From contig CBDAPE010000015.1 of NCBI GenBank assembly GCA_965198325.1, positions 1 through 64,000 on the forward strand: DNA of 64,000 nucleotides, given 5' to 3'. How positions within the stretch are numbered: the stretch's first letter is position 1; each line of letters opens with the position of its first letter. The notes beneath the pieces are model-generated. The model saw only the letters and a list, made by a program, of their open reading frames with translations. It searched no databases and was not told the DNA's origin. Both the position numbers and the translations under genes were made by a program. Below are positions 35,065 through 44,348 of this stretch, in pieces. The stretch is from CBDAPE01 sp965198325. GTDB lineage: Bacteria > Pseudomonadota > Alphaproteobacteria > UBA828 > JAPUJA01.

Positions 35065-36810
35065 CCGGGACGATCCAGTCGGATTGGCCTTACGCCGACG
35101 CGATTCTGGAAGCGCTTCGCCAGAAATTTCCCCACATCCCCGAATCGCTCGACCAAGCCGCGCCACTCCCGATACCGAGCGGAACCCGCGCGATGGATCG
35201 CGACGATGCGGATAGCCCGGACGCTGGAGAGACGGCGCTCGACCGGGTTCGGAGCCGGATTGCCACCCGGCTCGGCGAACGGTTCGACCCCGCGCGACTG
35301 GCCGAAACGCCGCGCCACGAGCTTGCGCGCCAAATCAGCGAGCTGGTCGGCCGCGAGCTCGCCGACACAGCCATCGCGCTCGACCTGACCGCCCAGCGCC
35401 AGCTCGTCGTCGGCCTGCTGGTGGAGATCATGGGCGAGAACGGCCGGCGCGCCGTCGATGCCCTGCCGCCCGACGGCAAGCTGCCACCCAACGGAAAGGC
35501 CGGCCGCGCGAACGGAACGGCCGCCCCGGTCAACGGGGCACGGGCCGATATCGAGGCCGCGAAAGGCCGGGTGCAGCCGATCCTGCTGTCGCGGATCGAT
35601 ATCACGACGGCCTCCAAGCTACCGCGAACGGAGCTGGCCCTGCAGATCGGCGACGTGGTCGGCGAAATCCTCGGCGAGGAACGCCTGCAACTCAATCGGC
35701 GGGAACAGCGGGACCTGGTCACCGCGCTGCTCAACGACATGCTGGGACTGGGCCCGCTCGAACCGCTGCTCGCCGACGAGAGCGTGACGGACATCCTCGT
35801 GAACGGCGCGGGCCGGATCTTCGTCGAACGGGGCGGCAAGCTGGAACTGACCCCGGTGACGTTCAGGGACGATGCCCATGTGATGCACGTGGCGACCCGG
35901 ATCGTCACCCGGATCGGCCGACGGATCGACGATTCGACGCCGCTGGTCGATGCCCGGCTCGAAGACGGCAGCCGGGTCAACATCATCACCCCGCCGCTCG
36001 CCATCGACGGGCCGGCGATCTCGATCCGCAAGTTCGCCAAGAAGTCGATCACGCTGGAGATCATGGGCCGCCAGCAGAACGTCTCCGAGCCGCTCGCGGC
36101 CCTGCTCAAGGTCGCGGCGCGCGCGAAGATCAATATCCTGATCTCCGGCGGCACGGGCTCGGGCAAGACGACCTTGCTCAACGCCCTGTCGCAGACGATC
36201 GATCCGGCCGAGCGGATCGTGACCATCGAGGACGCCGCCGAGCTGCAGCTCCAGCAGCCCCACGTAGTGCGGCTCGAAACCCGCCCGCCCAACCTCGAGG
36301 GCCAGGGCGAGATCAACCAGCGGCTGCTGGTCAAGAACGCCCTGCACATGCGGCCCGACCGGATCATCCTGGGCGAGGTGCGCGGCGCGGAAGCGCTCGA
36401 CATGCTCCAGGCCATGAACACGGGACATGACGGCTCTATGTGCACGGTCCATGCGAACAACCCCCGCGAGGCCCTCTCGAGGCTCGAAAACATGGTTGCC
36501 ATGTCGGGCGTGACCCTGCCGGCGGCTGCGGTCCGCTCGCAAATCGCCTCGGCGATCCAGCTCATCGTGCAGATCGCCCGGATGCGCGACGACATGCGGC
36601 GCATCGTCCACGTCGCCAACGTGGTCGGGATGGAGGGCGACGTGATCACGACCCAGGATCTCTTCACTTACGCCTATGAAGGCGAAGGCCCCGACGGCCG
36701 GTTGAGCGGCCAGTTCAAAGCCAGCGGGCTGCGCCCGCACTTTACCCCCCCAGGCGGAATATTTCGGGCTGCACAAGCTGCTTCTGGACGCCGTGGGATG
36801 CCGAGCCTGA
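35061..36810 (+). CDS. cpaF: Tad secretion ATPase CpaF/TadA, frameshift in the last residues
   Basis: About 560 residues of the secretion ATPase family: Walker A ISGGTGSGKTTLLNAL, Asp box TIEDAAELQL, Walker B RIILGEVRGAEALDML and His box TGHDGSMCTVHANNP. It drives Flp assembly from the inner face of the membrane. An extra C in a run of seven at 36745-36751 shifts the frame after GLRPHFTP; the other frame gives the normal end AEYFGLHKLLLDAVG to a stop at 36808-36810. As read, it fuses into tadB. The catalytic part is intact. The homopolymer makes a sequence error plausible. Confidence 0.9.
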
Positions 36811-37738
36811 ACCCCGATATGCTGCTCGTGCTCGCGGTCTTCGCCGGGGCGCTCGTGGGCTTCGGGAGCCTTGCGCTCGCGATCGGCAATGCGGGTGCCA
36901 GAACCCGGGAACGGACCCGCCGGCGCCTGGGACAGGTCGCGGGCACCCTGCCCGCCGGTCCCCTCCCCACGCCGCCTGCGATCCGGCTTGCCGCCGCCGC
37001 CTGGTCCGCCGCCTACGGCGCACGGGCAAACGGAATTCGCTCGCTCACTTCGTGCTCGCCTCGGGGTCTCTCGCGCTCCTGGTCAGCGGCGCCGGGGTCC
37101 TGGTTCTCGATCTGCCCGCGCCGGCTGCGCTGGTGGGGGGCGGCGCTGCCGGGCTGATCCTGCCTCACCTGATCGTCGGGCGGCTGATCGCCCGGCGCAC
37201 GAAGGTATTTCTCGACCGCTTTCCCGACGCGATCGACGTCGTGGTGCGCAGCGTCAAGTCGGGCCTGCCCGTGAGCGAAGCGATCCGGACCCTGGCAGAG
37301 GATTTTTCGGCCCCGATCGGGCCCGAGTTCGCGACCATTGCCAACGGGATGAAGCTCGGCCGCTCGTTGGAAGACGCAATGTGGCAGGCGGCGGAACGCC
37401 TGGCGCTTCCCGAATTCAACTTCTTTGCGATCAGCCTTTCGGTGCAGCGCGAGACCGGCGGCAATCTCGCCGAGACCCTCGGCAACCTCTCGGACATCCT
37501 CCGCCGGCGCCACCAGATGAAGCTCAAGGTCAAGGCGATGTCGTCGGAGGCGCGGGCCTCGGCCCTGGTGCTGGGCGCACTGCCCTTCGGGATCTTCGCC
37601 CTGCTCTACCTGATCAGCCCGGATTACGTGCTCAGGCTGTTCGCCGACCCGCGGGGCCTGATGCTGGTCGGCGCCGGGCTGGCGAGCCAGCTCCTGGGGT
37701 TCGCCGTGATGCTCAAGATGGCGCGGTTCGAGATATGA
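36798..37738 (+). pseudogene. tadB: Tad inner-membrane protein TadB, frameshifted
   Basis: ATG 36798, overlapping cpaF by 13 bases, gives MPSLNPDMLLVLAVFAGALV (TM1). The frame changes at about 37010-37030; from there LAHFVLASGSLALLVSGAG and the T2SSF/GspF domain DRFPDAIDVVVRSVKSGLPV, LGNLSDILRRRHQMKLKVKA continue to 37738. The conserved domain is thus out of frame with the start. The ATGA overlap with tadC is kept. Confidence 0.85.
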
Positions 37739-38705
37739 CGGGCGCGGCGTTCTCCATAGGCGCGCTGGCGCCGCTCGATCTGCTCGCCATCGGGGTCGGG
37801 CTCGTGGCCTTTCTGGTGGTGCTGGCGCTTAGCGCCGGCCTGCTTCGCCGGGACCCGCTGGCGGCCCGCATCGAGGCGGCAGCCCTGCCCCTCGAAGCCC
37901 GGGGCCTGGACGGGCCGGGGACGCGCGCCGAGGCCAAGGCCGGCGCGCTCGCCGTCATGCGCCGGGTGGTCGAACGGCTCAACCTGATGCGTAGCCGCCA
38001 GGCGGAGCGGGTCGCCGACAAATTGGCCAATGCGGGCTGGCGCTCGAAGGACGCGCTGGTGGTCTATCTCTTCGCCAAGCTCGCAAGCCTCCTGATCGCC
38101 GGCGGTGCGGGCGGCGCAGCGCTGTTTTTAATGCCCACGCTTGAAAGCGGCCTGGCCACCCGGCTGATCCTGCTGATGGCCGGCGTGCTGGGTGCGAGCT
38201 ATCTGCCCGACCTCTTCGTCCGCCGGCGCGCGGCCGTGCGCCGGCGCCTGATCGCGCGGAGCCTGCCGGACGCGCTGGACCTGCTCGTGATCTGCGCGGA
38301 AGCCGGTCTGAGCCTCGATGCGGGGCTCGACCGCGTGGCCCGGGAAATCGCGCCCTCGTCCCGCCCGTTGGCCGACGAGCTGGCGCTCACGACCTTCGAG
38401 CTGGGCTTCCTTCCCGAACGGCGCACGACGCTCGACAACCTGTGTCGCCGGGTCGACCTGCCGGCTGTGCGCAGCCTGGCCACACCCTGCAGCAGACCGA
38501 GAAGTTCGGCACCCCGCTCGCCGCCTCGCTCCGGGTAATCGCCTCCGAGCTGCGCAACGCGCGCATGCTGGCGGCGGAAGAGAAAGCGGCGCGCCTGCCC
38601 GTGGTGATGACCGTGCCGCTGATCATCTTCGTGCTGCCTGCGTTGTTCATCGTGGTTATGGGCCCGGGCGTTCTCGATATCATCGATGCGTTCGTCCGCC
38701 TCTAG
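37735..38705 (+). pseudogene. tadC: Tad inner-membrane protein TadC, frameshifted
   Basis: ATG 37735. Frame 1 covers two TM helices, DALDLLVICAEAGLSLDAGL and PLADELALTTFELGFLPER, to VDLPAVRSLA. The frame shifts at about 38482 and continues HTLQQTEKFGTPLAASLRVI and the last TM helix to FVRL-TAG at 38705. The family usually reads LVQTLQQTEKFGTPLA without a break, so bases have been lost. Product truncated. Confidence 0.88.
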
Positions 38706-38857
38706 GCGGCGCGCCGCGCTCCCGGCGGACCTCTCCTGGAGGCATTCTTTTCCGGTCCAGCCGAGAGCCATCTGAAGCAGCTGGAAGAGGACCTGGCGCA
38801 GCGCGCTCGTTTAATAGGGAGATGGCTAGACGTGGATGATCGATCGACCGGCCGGGA

Positions 38858-39300
38858 TCAGTTCTCGGAGGCCTCGGCTCCGGCGTCGTTGGCCGTGCCG
38901 TTCGCCGCGACGAGCTCGCGCAACCGGGCGTAATAGAGGAAATTCTCCGCGATCGCCTCCGGCGGGAGATCGTCGGCGACGATTCCGGCGGCGATGTCCG
39001 GTGCGCCCATCAGGCCATAGACCAGGGCGAGGTTATGGCGGGTGCGAGCCGCGGCGTCGGGCGCGTCGGCGAGCGGGCGAAGCAACTCGACCGCGGCTTC
39101 GTAATCGCCCGAAAGCGCCAGTGAAAGCTCTAGATTGTTGAGCAGCGCCGTATCCCACGGCGCAATTTCGAGCCCGGCGCGGTAGGCGGCCTGGGCTTCG
39201 CCGTGGCGGCCGAGGGCGTCGAGCGCGACACCCAGGCCCGCGTGACCACGGGGGTCACCGGGCGCGAGGGCAACCAGGCGGGCATAGATGCCGCGCGCCG
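38858..39300 (-). pseudogene. TadD-like TPR protein, C-terminal part only
   Basis: The open minus-strand frame from about 39300 contains TPR-like repeats: GHAGLGVALDALGRHGEAQ, DTALLNNLELSLALSGDYE and RTRHNLALVYGLMG. TadD proteins carry this type of repeat and usually follow tadC, but here the gene points the other way and its N-terminus is missing; the frame runs straight out of an enoyl-CoA hydratase sequence. Inversion or deletion at the end of the Tad locus is likely. Confidence 0.65.
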
Positions 39301-39888
39301 AGCGTATTTCAGCGTCGCCGCCTCGAGCTCGTCGTCGGCGACGACGTGATTGACCATGCCGATGCGCAGAGCCTCGGCGGCGTCGATCAGATCACCGGTG
39401 TAGAGCAGCTCGCGCGCCTTCTTGAGCCCGACAATCCAGGGCATGACGACGACCGGCGGCGACGTGGAGAAGCGGATTTCGGGCTCGCCGAAAACAGCAG
39501 TCCCGGAAGCGTAGGTGACGCAGCACATCATCGCGAGCTCGCAGCTTCCCGCCAGGCAATAGCCCCGCACCATCGCGATGACCGGTTTTTCGCAATCCCA
39601 CGGCGTGAACTCGAACGCCAGACAGTCGCGCAGCATGGCCCGCACGCCCAAGGGCGATTCGGCACCGTAACGGCCCGCCCAATCGGCGTTGAGGTCGTAG
39701 CCAGCCCCGAAATGCTCGCCGTGGTGGCCGAGCACGATGACGTGGATGGCGTCGTCGGCATCAGCGGCCTTCAACGCCGCACTCAGTTCGTCCATCAGTT
39801 CGAAGTTGAGCTAATTCATCTGCTTCGCTCGGTTGAGCCGGATGATCGCGATCCGGTCCCGGGTCTCGACTTCGATCGTCCGGTCCAT
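39301..39888 (-). pseudogene. Enoyl-CoA hydratase/isomerase family protein, broken and truncated
   Basis: ATG at 39888 gives MDRTIEVETRDRIAIIRLNR and stops at TAG 39811-39813 (codon 26), in place of the residue between MN and LNFELMDEL. The frame then continues: HHGEHFGAGYDL, the oxyanion region RGYCLAGSCELAMMCC, GEPEIRF. The C-terminus is lost at about 39300, where sequence passes into the TPR relic. Crotonase fold, normally acts on acyl-CoA esters. Non-functional. Confidence 0.82.
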
Positions 39889-40014
39889 GGCGCTTCTCTC
39901 TCGAAATAATTCGGTCGGACGCCAGCCTAGCATCTCGGGTCCACGACCGCGACGATGCGTGGACAGATGCGCGCGATAGACCGATGATGGACCCGTAACA
40001 TCGGGAGACGACAA

Positions 40015-40995
40015 ATGGACGCGAAAACCGACCAGGGCAGCCGGCTGGTGCCCGCGGATTACGACCCGAAGCTTGCGCCCCGCTATACGGATATCGCGAC
40101 CTTCATGCGCTGCCCGCTGCGCCGCGATCCTGCAGGCCTCGACATCGCGCTGGCGGGCATCCCGTTCGACGGCGGCCTGACCAACCGGACCGGCGCCCGC
40201 CACGGCCCCCGGGAAATGCGCAACCAATCGAGCCTGATGCGCTCGATCCATCACGTGACGAAGGTGAACCCCTACGAGCTGTGCCGGATCGCCGACGTGG
40301 GCGACGTGCTCTTCGAGGATGTCTTCCACCTGGAGCCGGCGCTGGACGCCATGCGCACGTTCTTCCGCAAGATCCACGCGGCGGGCGCGGTGCCGCTCAC
40401 GGCCGGAGGCGATCATTCGGTGACCTACCCGATCCTCCAGGCGATTGCGGCGGAGCGGCCCCTGGGGCTGGTCCATATCGACGCCCACACGGACACCTGG
40501 GATTACTTTCTGGGCTCGAAATTCAGCCACGGCTCGCCGTTCCGCCGAGCCAACGAGGACGGGCTGATCGACCCCAAGCGAACCATCCAGATCGGCATCC
40601 GGGGCGCCCAGAATACCGAAGAGGGCTGGCGCTATTCACTCGATCACGGCATGCGGGTGGTCTTCATGGAGGAGTTCGACGAGCTCGGCGTGGACGGCGT
40701 GATCGCGGAGGCGCGGCGCATCGCGGGCGATGGGCCGACCTATATCAGCTTCGACGTCGACGGGCTCGACCCGGTCTATACCCCAGGCACGGGCACGCCC
40801 GAGGTCGGCGGGATTACGACCCGGGAGGCCCAGGCGCTGCTCCGGGGCCTGCGCGGGCTCGATCTCCATGGCGGCGACGTGGTCGAGGTCGCTCCGCCGA
40901 TCGACCCGAGCGGCAACACCGCGCTTGTGGGCGCGACAATGATGTACGAGATCCTCTGCCTGCTTGCCGAATCCGTGGCGGCGCGGAGGGGCTAG
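40015..40995 (+). CDS. Agmatinase/guanidino-acid hydrolase (ureohydrolase family)
   Basis: 326 residues with GGGAG 6 bp before the ATG. Binuclear Mn motifs: GGDHSVTYPI (His), VHIDAHTDTWD (three ligands), SFDVDGLDPVYTPGTGTPE (Asp, Asp). The enzyme hydrolyses a guanidino compound to amine plus urea. The N-terminal loop GIPFDGGLTNRTGARHGPR resembles agmatinase and guanidinobutyrase groups; the exact substrate is open. It is divergent from the crotonase relic and convergent with a PLP enzyme. Intact. Confidence 0.92.
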   Translation: MDAKTDQGSRLVPADYDPKLAPRYTDIATFMRCPLRRDPAGLDIALAGIPFDGGLTNRTGARHGPREMRNQSSLMRSIHHVTKVNPYELCRIADVGDVLFEDVFHLEPALDAMRTFFRKIHAAGAVPLTAGGDHSVTYPILQAIAAERPLGLVHIDAHTDTWDYFLGSKFSHGSPFRRANEDGLIDPKRTIQIGIRGAQNTEEGWRYSLDHGMRVVFMEEFDELGVDGVIAEARRIAGDGPTYISFDVDGLDPVYTPGTGTPEVGGITTREAQALLRGLRGLDLHGGDVVEVAPPIDPSGNTALVGATMMYEILCLLAESVAARRG

Positions 40996-41016
40996 GCCCG
41001 CAGAGGACGGCGGTGA

Positions 41017-42351
41017 TCAAGGGTATCGGCCGCCCTCCAACTCGCCCAGCGCCTCATCCATTGCCGCGAGAAATGTATCGGCGTTGGCTTTCGAGAACAC
41101 CAGCGGCGGGCGAACTTTAAGCACGTTGGCGGACGGCCCGGCGGCGCTGAGCAGAACCCGGCGCCGCTTCATGCCTGCGACCAACGCGGCGGCCTCGTCG
41201 CTCGCGGGCTCCCGGGTCCGGGAATCGCGCACCAGCTCGAGTCCGATATAGAGCCCCGCGCCCCGCACATCGCCGATAACGGCATGGGCCGCTGCCAGAT
41301 CGCGCAGGCCCGCCATCAGGTAGGCGCCCGTATCCCGGGCATTCTCGCGGATGGCCTCGTCGCGGATGACGTCAAGCACGGCGAGGCCGACGGCGCAGGA
41401 AACCGTGTTGCCGCCGAAGGTGTTGAAATAGCGGATTCGCGCGCCGAACTCAGCCAGCAGCTCGGGCCTCGCCGCCATGCCGGCCACGGGATGGCCGTTG
41501 CCCATGGGCTTGCCCAGGGTGACGAGATCGGGAACGAGGCCGTGACGCTCGAAGCCCCACATGTGATCGCCCGTGCGCCCGAATCCCGGCTGCACCTCGT
41601 CGGCGATGAACAGGCCGCCGGCCTTGCGCACGGCCTCGACGGCAGGCGCCAGGAAGCCCGCCGGCCCGGCCAGGATGCCGTCGCTGGCAAAGATCGTGTC
41701 GACCAGCAGGGCGGCCGGCTTGATGCCAGCCGCGGTCATGTCGGCAAGCGCGCGATCCACCTCGCCGGCGAACAGGGCAGCGATGTCCTCGCCCGGATTG
41801 CGGAAGGCGTCGGGCGCGGCGACGGTGCGCACGTGATCGCCCAGCCGGTTGTGCTCGCCCAGCGAGGGTGAGCATTCGGCAACGGCGCAGGTGACGCCGT
41901 GATAGGCGTTGCGCGTGACGACGACGCCCGTGCCGCCGGTGACCACGCGCGCAAGACGGAGCGCCAGATCGTTGGCCTCGCTGCCGGTGCAGGTGAACAT
42001 GACGTGGCCAATCCCGGGCGGGAAGGTTTCGAGCAGACGCTCGGCGTAGGCGAGCACGGTCTCATCGAGATAGCGGGTGTGGGTGTTAAGCCGGGCCGCC
42101 TGGCGGGCGAGCGCCTCGACCACGCGGGGATGGCAATGACCGACGCAGGGAACGTTGTTGTAAGCGTCGAGATAGGCTTCGCCCCCCGCGTCGTAGAGCC
42201 AGGCCCCCTCGCCCCGGACGACATGGATCGGCTCGGCGTAGAACAGACGGTAGGCTGGGCCCAGCAGCGACTGGCGGCGTTCGATCAGCGCCCGCTCTGC
42301 GGCGCCTAGATGGTCGGACTGCCCGGTGTAGTACTGATTGAAAACGGCCAT
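41017..42351 (-). CDS. Class III PLP enzyme, phospho-lyase/aminotransferase (AGXT2L-like)
   Basis: 444 residues. The N-terminal segment RLFYAEPIHVVRGEGAWLYD and NNVPCVGHCHPRV, FTCTGSEANDLALRLAR, FIADEVQPGFGRTGDHMWGF, TLGKPMGNGHPVAG (Lys of the Schiff base) and RYFNTFGGNTVSCAVGLAV follow the group of ethanolamine-phosphate and 5-phosphohydroxylysine phospho-lyases more closely than ordinary aminotransferases. It lies 6 bp after a kinase gene of the hydroxylysine-kinase type, which supports a phosphorylate-then-eliminate pathway for an amino alcohol or hydroxy amino acid. Intact. Confidence 0.85.
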   Translation of the reverse strand: MAVFNQYYTGQSDHLGAAERALIERRQSLLGPAYRLFYAEPIHVVRGEGAWLYDAGGEAYLDAYNNVPCVGHCHPRVVEALARQAARLNTHTRYLDETVLAYAERLLETFPPGIGHVMFTCTGSEANDLALRLARVVTGGTGVVVTRNAYHGVTCAVAECSPSLGEHNRLGDHVRTVAAPDAFRNPGEDIAALFAGEVDRALADMTAAGIKPAALLVDTIFASDGILAGPAGFLAPAVEAVRKAGGLFIADEVQPGFGRTGDHMWGFERHGLVPDLVTLGKPMGNGHPVAGMAARPELLAEFGARIRYFNTFGGNTVSCAVGLAVLDVIRDEAIRENARDTGAYLMAGLRDLAAAHAVIGDVRGAGLYIGLELVRDSRTREPASDEAAALVAGMKRRRVLLSAAGPSANVLKVRPPLVFSKANADTFLAAMDEALGELEGGRYP

Positions 42352-42357
42352 TGTCGG

Positions 42358-43395
42358 TTACTCCATGCCACAGGCGGCGCGCAAGACCCGCGTGGCGGCG
42401 CCTTCGGGCAGCGCTTCAAGACGGCCGAGCCGCGCCCAGGATCGTTCGACGTTGCGCATCAGGTAAGCCCGGTTCTCGGGCCGATGCTGCGTGCGCCAGG
42501 TACACACGACGACCAGCAGCACGCAGCGCATGGCGGCAATGTCGGCGAGCCAGTCGAGCTCGGCGGGTTCGAGCGGCAGGACCGCATGGTAGGCGGCGAC
42601 GAGCCCGCACGCCATGGCCAGCGGCGCCTCAGAATCGAGGAGATGGTAAGAGACCGCGACGGCAAGGTCGTTGACGAGCGGTGCCTCGATCATGTCACCG
42701 AAATCGAGCAGGCCGGAAATTCGATCGTGATCCGCGGCATCGACCAAGATGTTGTTGGTGTTGAAGTCGTTGTGGATAATCTGGCGGCGCAACCCGGCCT
42801 GCGCCGGGAGAATGACTGCTTCGAAGCGATCGAGATAGCTCTCGGCCAGCGCGCGCCGGACCGGATCTTCGATGTAACCGGTGCGATCCCGAACGGCGCC
42901 GGCCTGCTGGATATCCCACAGCAACGCGCGGGTTGCGGCGGGGTGGGAGAGGCCCTGCAGCGCGAGGCCGGTTTTTGCAATCAGCGTTCCCAGCGCATGG
43001 CATTGGGCCGGTGTGCGCTCGAGCGTATGAAGGGGCACACCGTCGAGATAGCTGAACAGCCGGACGGTCCGAACGTCTCCGCTCGCAAAGCGGTGGCGCA
43101 CGAGACGAGACCCGTTTTGCGCCGGAATCACGGTCTCGACGGGCAGGCTGGGGTCGGTCTTTGCGATGTGATCCAGTGCCTCGACATATAGGCCCGCGAC
43201 GGCGGGATCCGCGGCGGGATCGGCGATCTTGAGGACGAAGCGCCGGCCACCCGCCGCATCGAGCCGGAAAATCTGATCGAGCTCGGCCGCGAGCGGCGTG
43301 GCGACGGCCTCCAGGCCGTATAGCTCGGAGGCGACGGCTGCGGCCTCGTCGTTCGAGACGGGGCGGGGTCCATCGGGCGGCGGGATATCGACCAT
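42358..43395 (-). CDS. Aminoglycoside phosphotransferase-like kinase (hydroxylysine kinase type)
   Basis: 345 residues, APH/choline-kinase fold. RRFVLKIADP contains the ATP-binding Lys, IIHNDFNTNNILVD the Brenner catalytic motif and SGLLDFGDMIEAP the Mg-binding Asp. The last third is helical. It is the promoter-proximal gene of a two-gene operon with the PLP enzyme at 41017-42351. The pair mirrors the AGPHD1/AGXT2L2 partnership known from hydroxylysine breakdown; a role with another amino alcohol is equally possible. Confidence 0.82.
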   Translation of the reverse strand: MVDIPPPDGPRPVSNDEAAAVASELYGLEAVATPLAAELDQIFRLDAAGGRRFVLKIADPAADPAVAGLYVEALDHIAKTDPSLPVETVIPAQNGSRLVRHRFASGDVRTVRLFSYLDGVPLHTLERTPAQCHALGTLIAKTGLALQGLSHPAATRALLWDIQQAGAVRDRTGYIEDPVRRALAESYLDRFEAVILPAQAGLRRQIIHNDFNTNNILVDAADHDRISGLLDFGDMIEAPLVNDLAVAVSYHLLDSEAPLAMACGLVAAYHAVLPLEPAELDWLADIAAMRCVLLVVVCTWRTQHRPENRAYLMRNVERSWARLGRLEALPEGAATRVLRAACGME

Positions 43396-43418
43396 GGCGC
43401 GTCGGGCCGGGGCGGCCC

Positions 43419-44243
43419 CTAGCCCACCAAATTCAAGCCGGCGCGGCGCGCTTCGTCGAGAATGAGGGCGACCATGCCGGGCTCGGCGCCGATCGAGCCC
43501 GTATAGGCGTAGTACCGGCCCCGCTCATGGGCATCGAGCGTCGCCCGCACGTCGTCTTCGGCATGCGCCCCGTCGCCCGCGAACAGCCCGACCACGCTCG
43601 CCGGTGGATCGATGCCACGCTCGAGCCAGTCGGATAGCCGGGGCGTTTCCTCGAGAAAGCCGGCATGAACCTCGCGGAAGAAGTTCTGCTCGGTCAGATG
43701 GTCGGCCAACGCCCGGGCCGCGGCCCCCGCGGCGCGATCCGTTTCGGAGCCGTGGGCGACGAGGAGGATCGCCGTCTTGCCGAGCGCGCGCCCAGCCGTG
43801 GGGTCGACGCGGTGAACCGCGCGCAGGACCAAGGCATCCATCCCCGGGTTGAGACCAACCGGACCGCCGTAGATCAGCTCGCGGCCGTCGCGGTGGGTGA
43901 CGTGGCCGGCAAGGTTGAGACGCCCGGGGATTGCCGTGTTGGCGAAATAGCCGCCGCTCATCAGCATGGGAACGATGACCACCCGACCGGTCGGCATCGT
44001 GCCGAGCGCGTCCTCGACCGCCGGCTCGCCCTTGAGAAAGCCGAGTCCGACATTGGTGAACACACCGAGGCGGCGCAACGTCTCCGCATGCCGGGCTACC
44101 GCGGCGCCGACACCCGCATGAGACGGCGCGCCGTGTCCGACGAGGAGCAGGGCCTCCTCGGCCCACCAGGGATTGCGGATCGGCGGTTCGCTCGGCTGGC
44201 TCAGCGGTTCATTCCCTCGGATGGGGCGATCGGGTCGAAGACA
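43419..44243 (-). CDS. Tandem CbiX/sirohydrochlorin chelatase-like protein, start uncertain
   Basis: Two CbiX-type halves: EEALLLVGHGAPSHAGVG with VVIVPMLMSGGYFANT, and AILLVAHGSETDRAAG with SVVGLFAGDGAHAEDD. The first His of each half is in the chelatase position; the second half has GAHAE. No ATG or GTG exists in this frame before the stop at 44244; an ATG at 44269 begins MIERSGKNDVFDPIAP in another frame and ends at 44201, so a one-base slip near 44205 may have split the true N-terminus. A TTG at 44078 would lose the first half-motif. It faces the B12-dependent dehydratase gene, which suits a cobalt-insertion role. Confidence 0.7.
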   Translation of the reverse strand, partial: CLRPDRPIRGNEPLSQPSEPPIRNPWWAEEALLLVGHGAPSHAGVGAAVARHAETLRRLGVFTNVGLGFLKGEPAVEDALGTMPTGRVVIVPMLMSGGYFANTAIPGRLNLAGHVTHRDGRELIYGGPVGLNPGMDALVLRAVHRVDPTAGRALGKTAILLVAHGSETDRAAGAAARALADHLTEQNFFREVHAGFLEETPRLSDWLERGIDPPASVVGLFAGDGAHAEDDVRATLDAHERGRYYAYTGSIGAEPGMVALILDEARRAGLNLVG

Positions 44244-44348
44244 TCATTCTTGCCCGAGCGCTCGATCATGGGAAGCCGCTTGGCGAAGCATGCCCGAGAC
44301 AGGTATCTTCGGCTTGAGTGCACGGCAACCCGGAATGGACCCGCGACG

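Noticed and set aside
35090..36667. 525-codon minus-strand frame opposite cpaF
   Set aside because: Ser/Arg-rich shadow of a clear secretion ATPase; no motif.
44244..44348. Cobalamin riboswitch in front of the B12-dependent dehydratase
   Set aside because: The gap is about 100 bp, too short for the element, and no B12-box-like sequence was seen.
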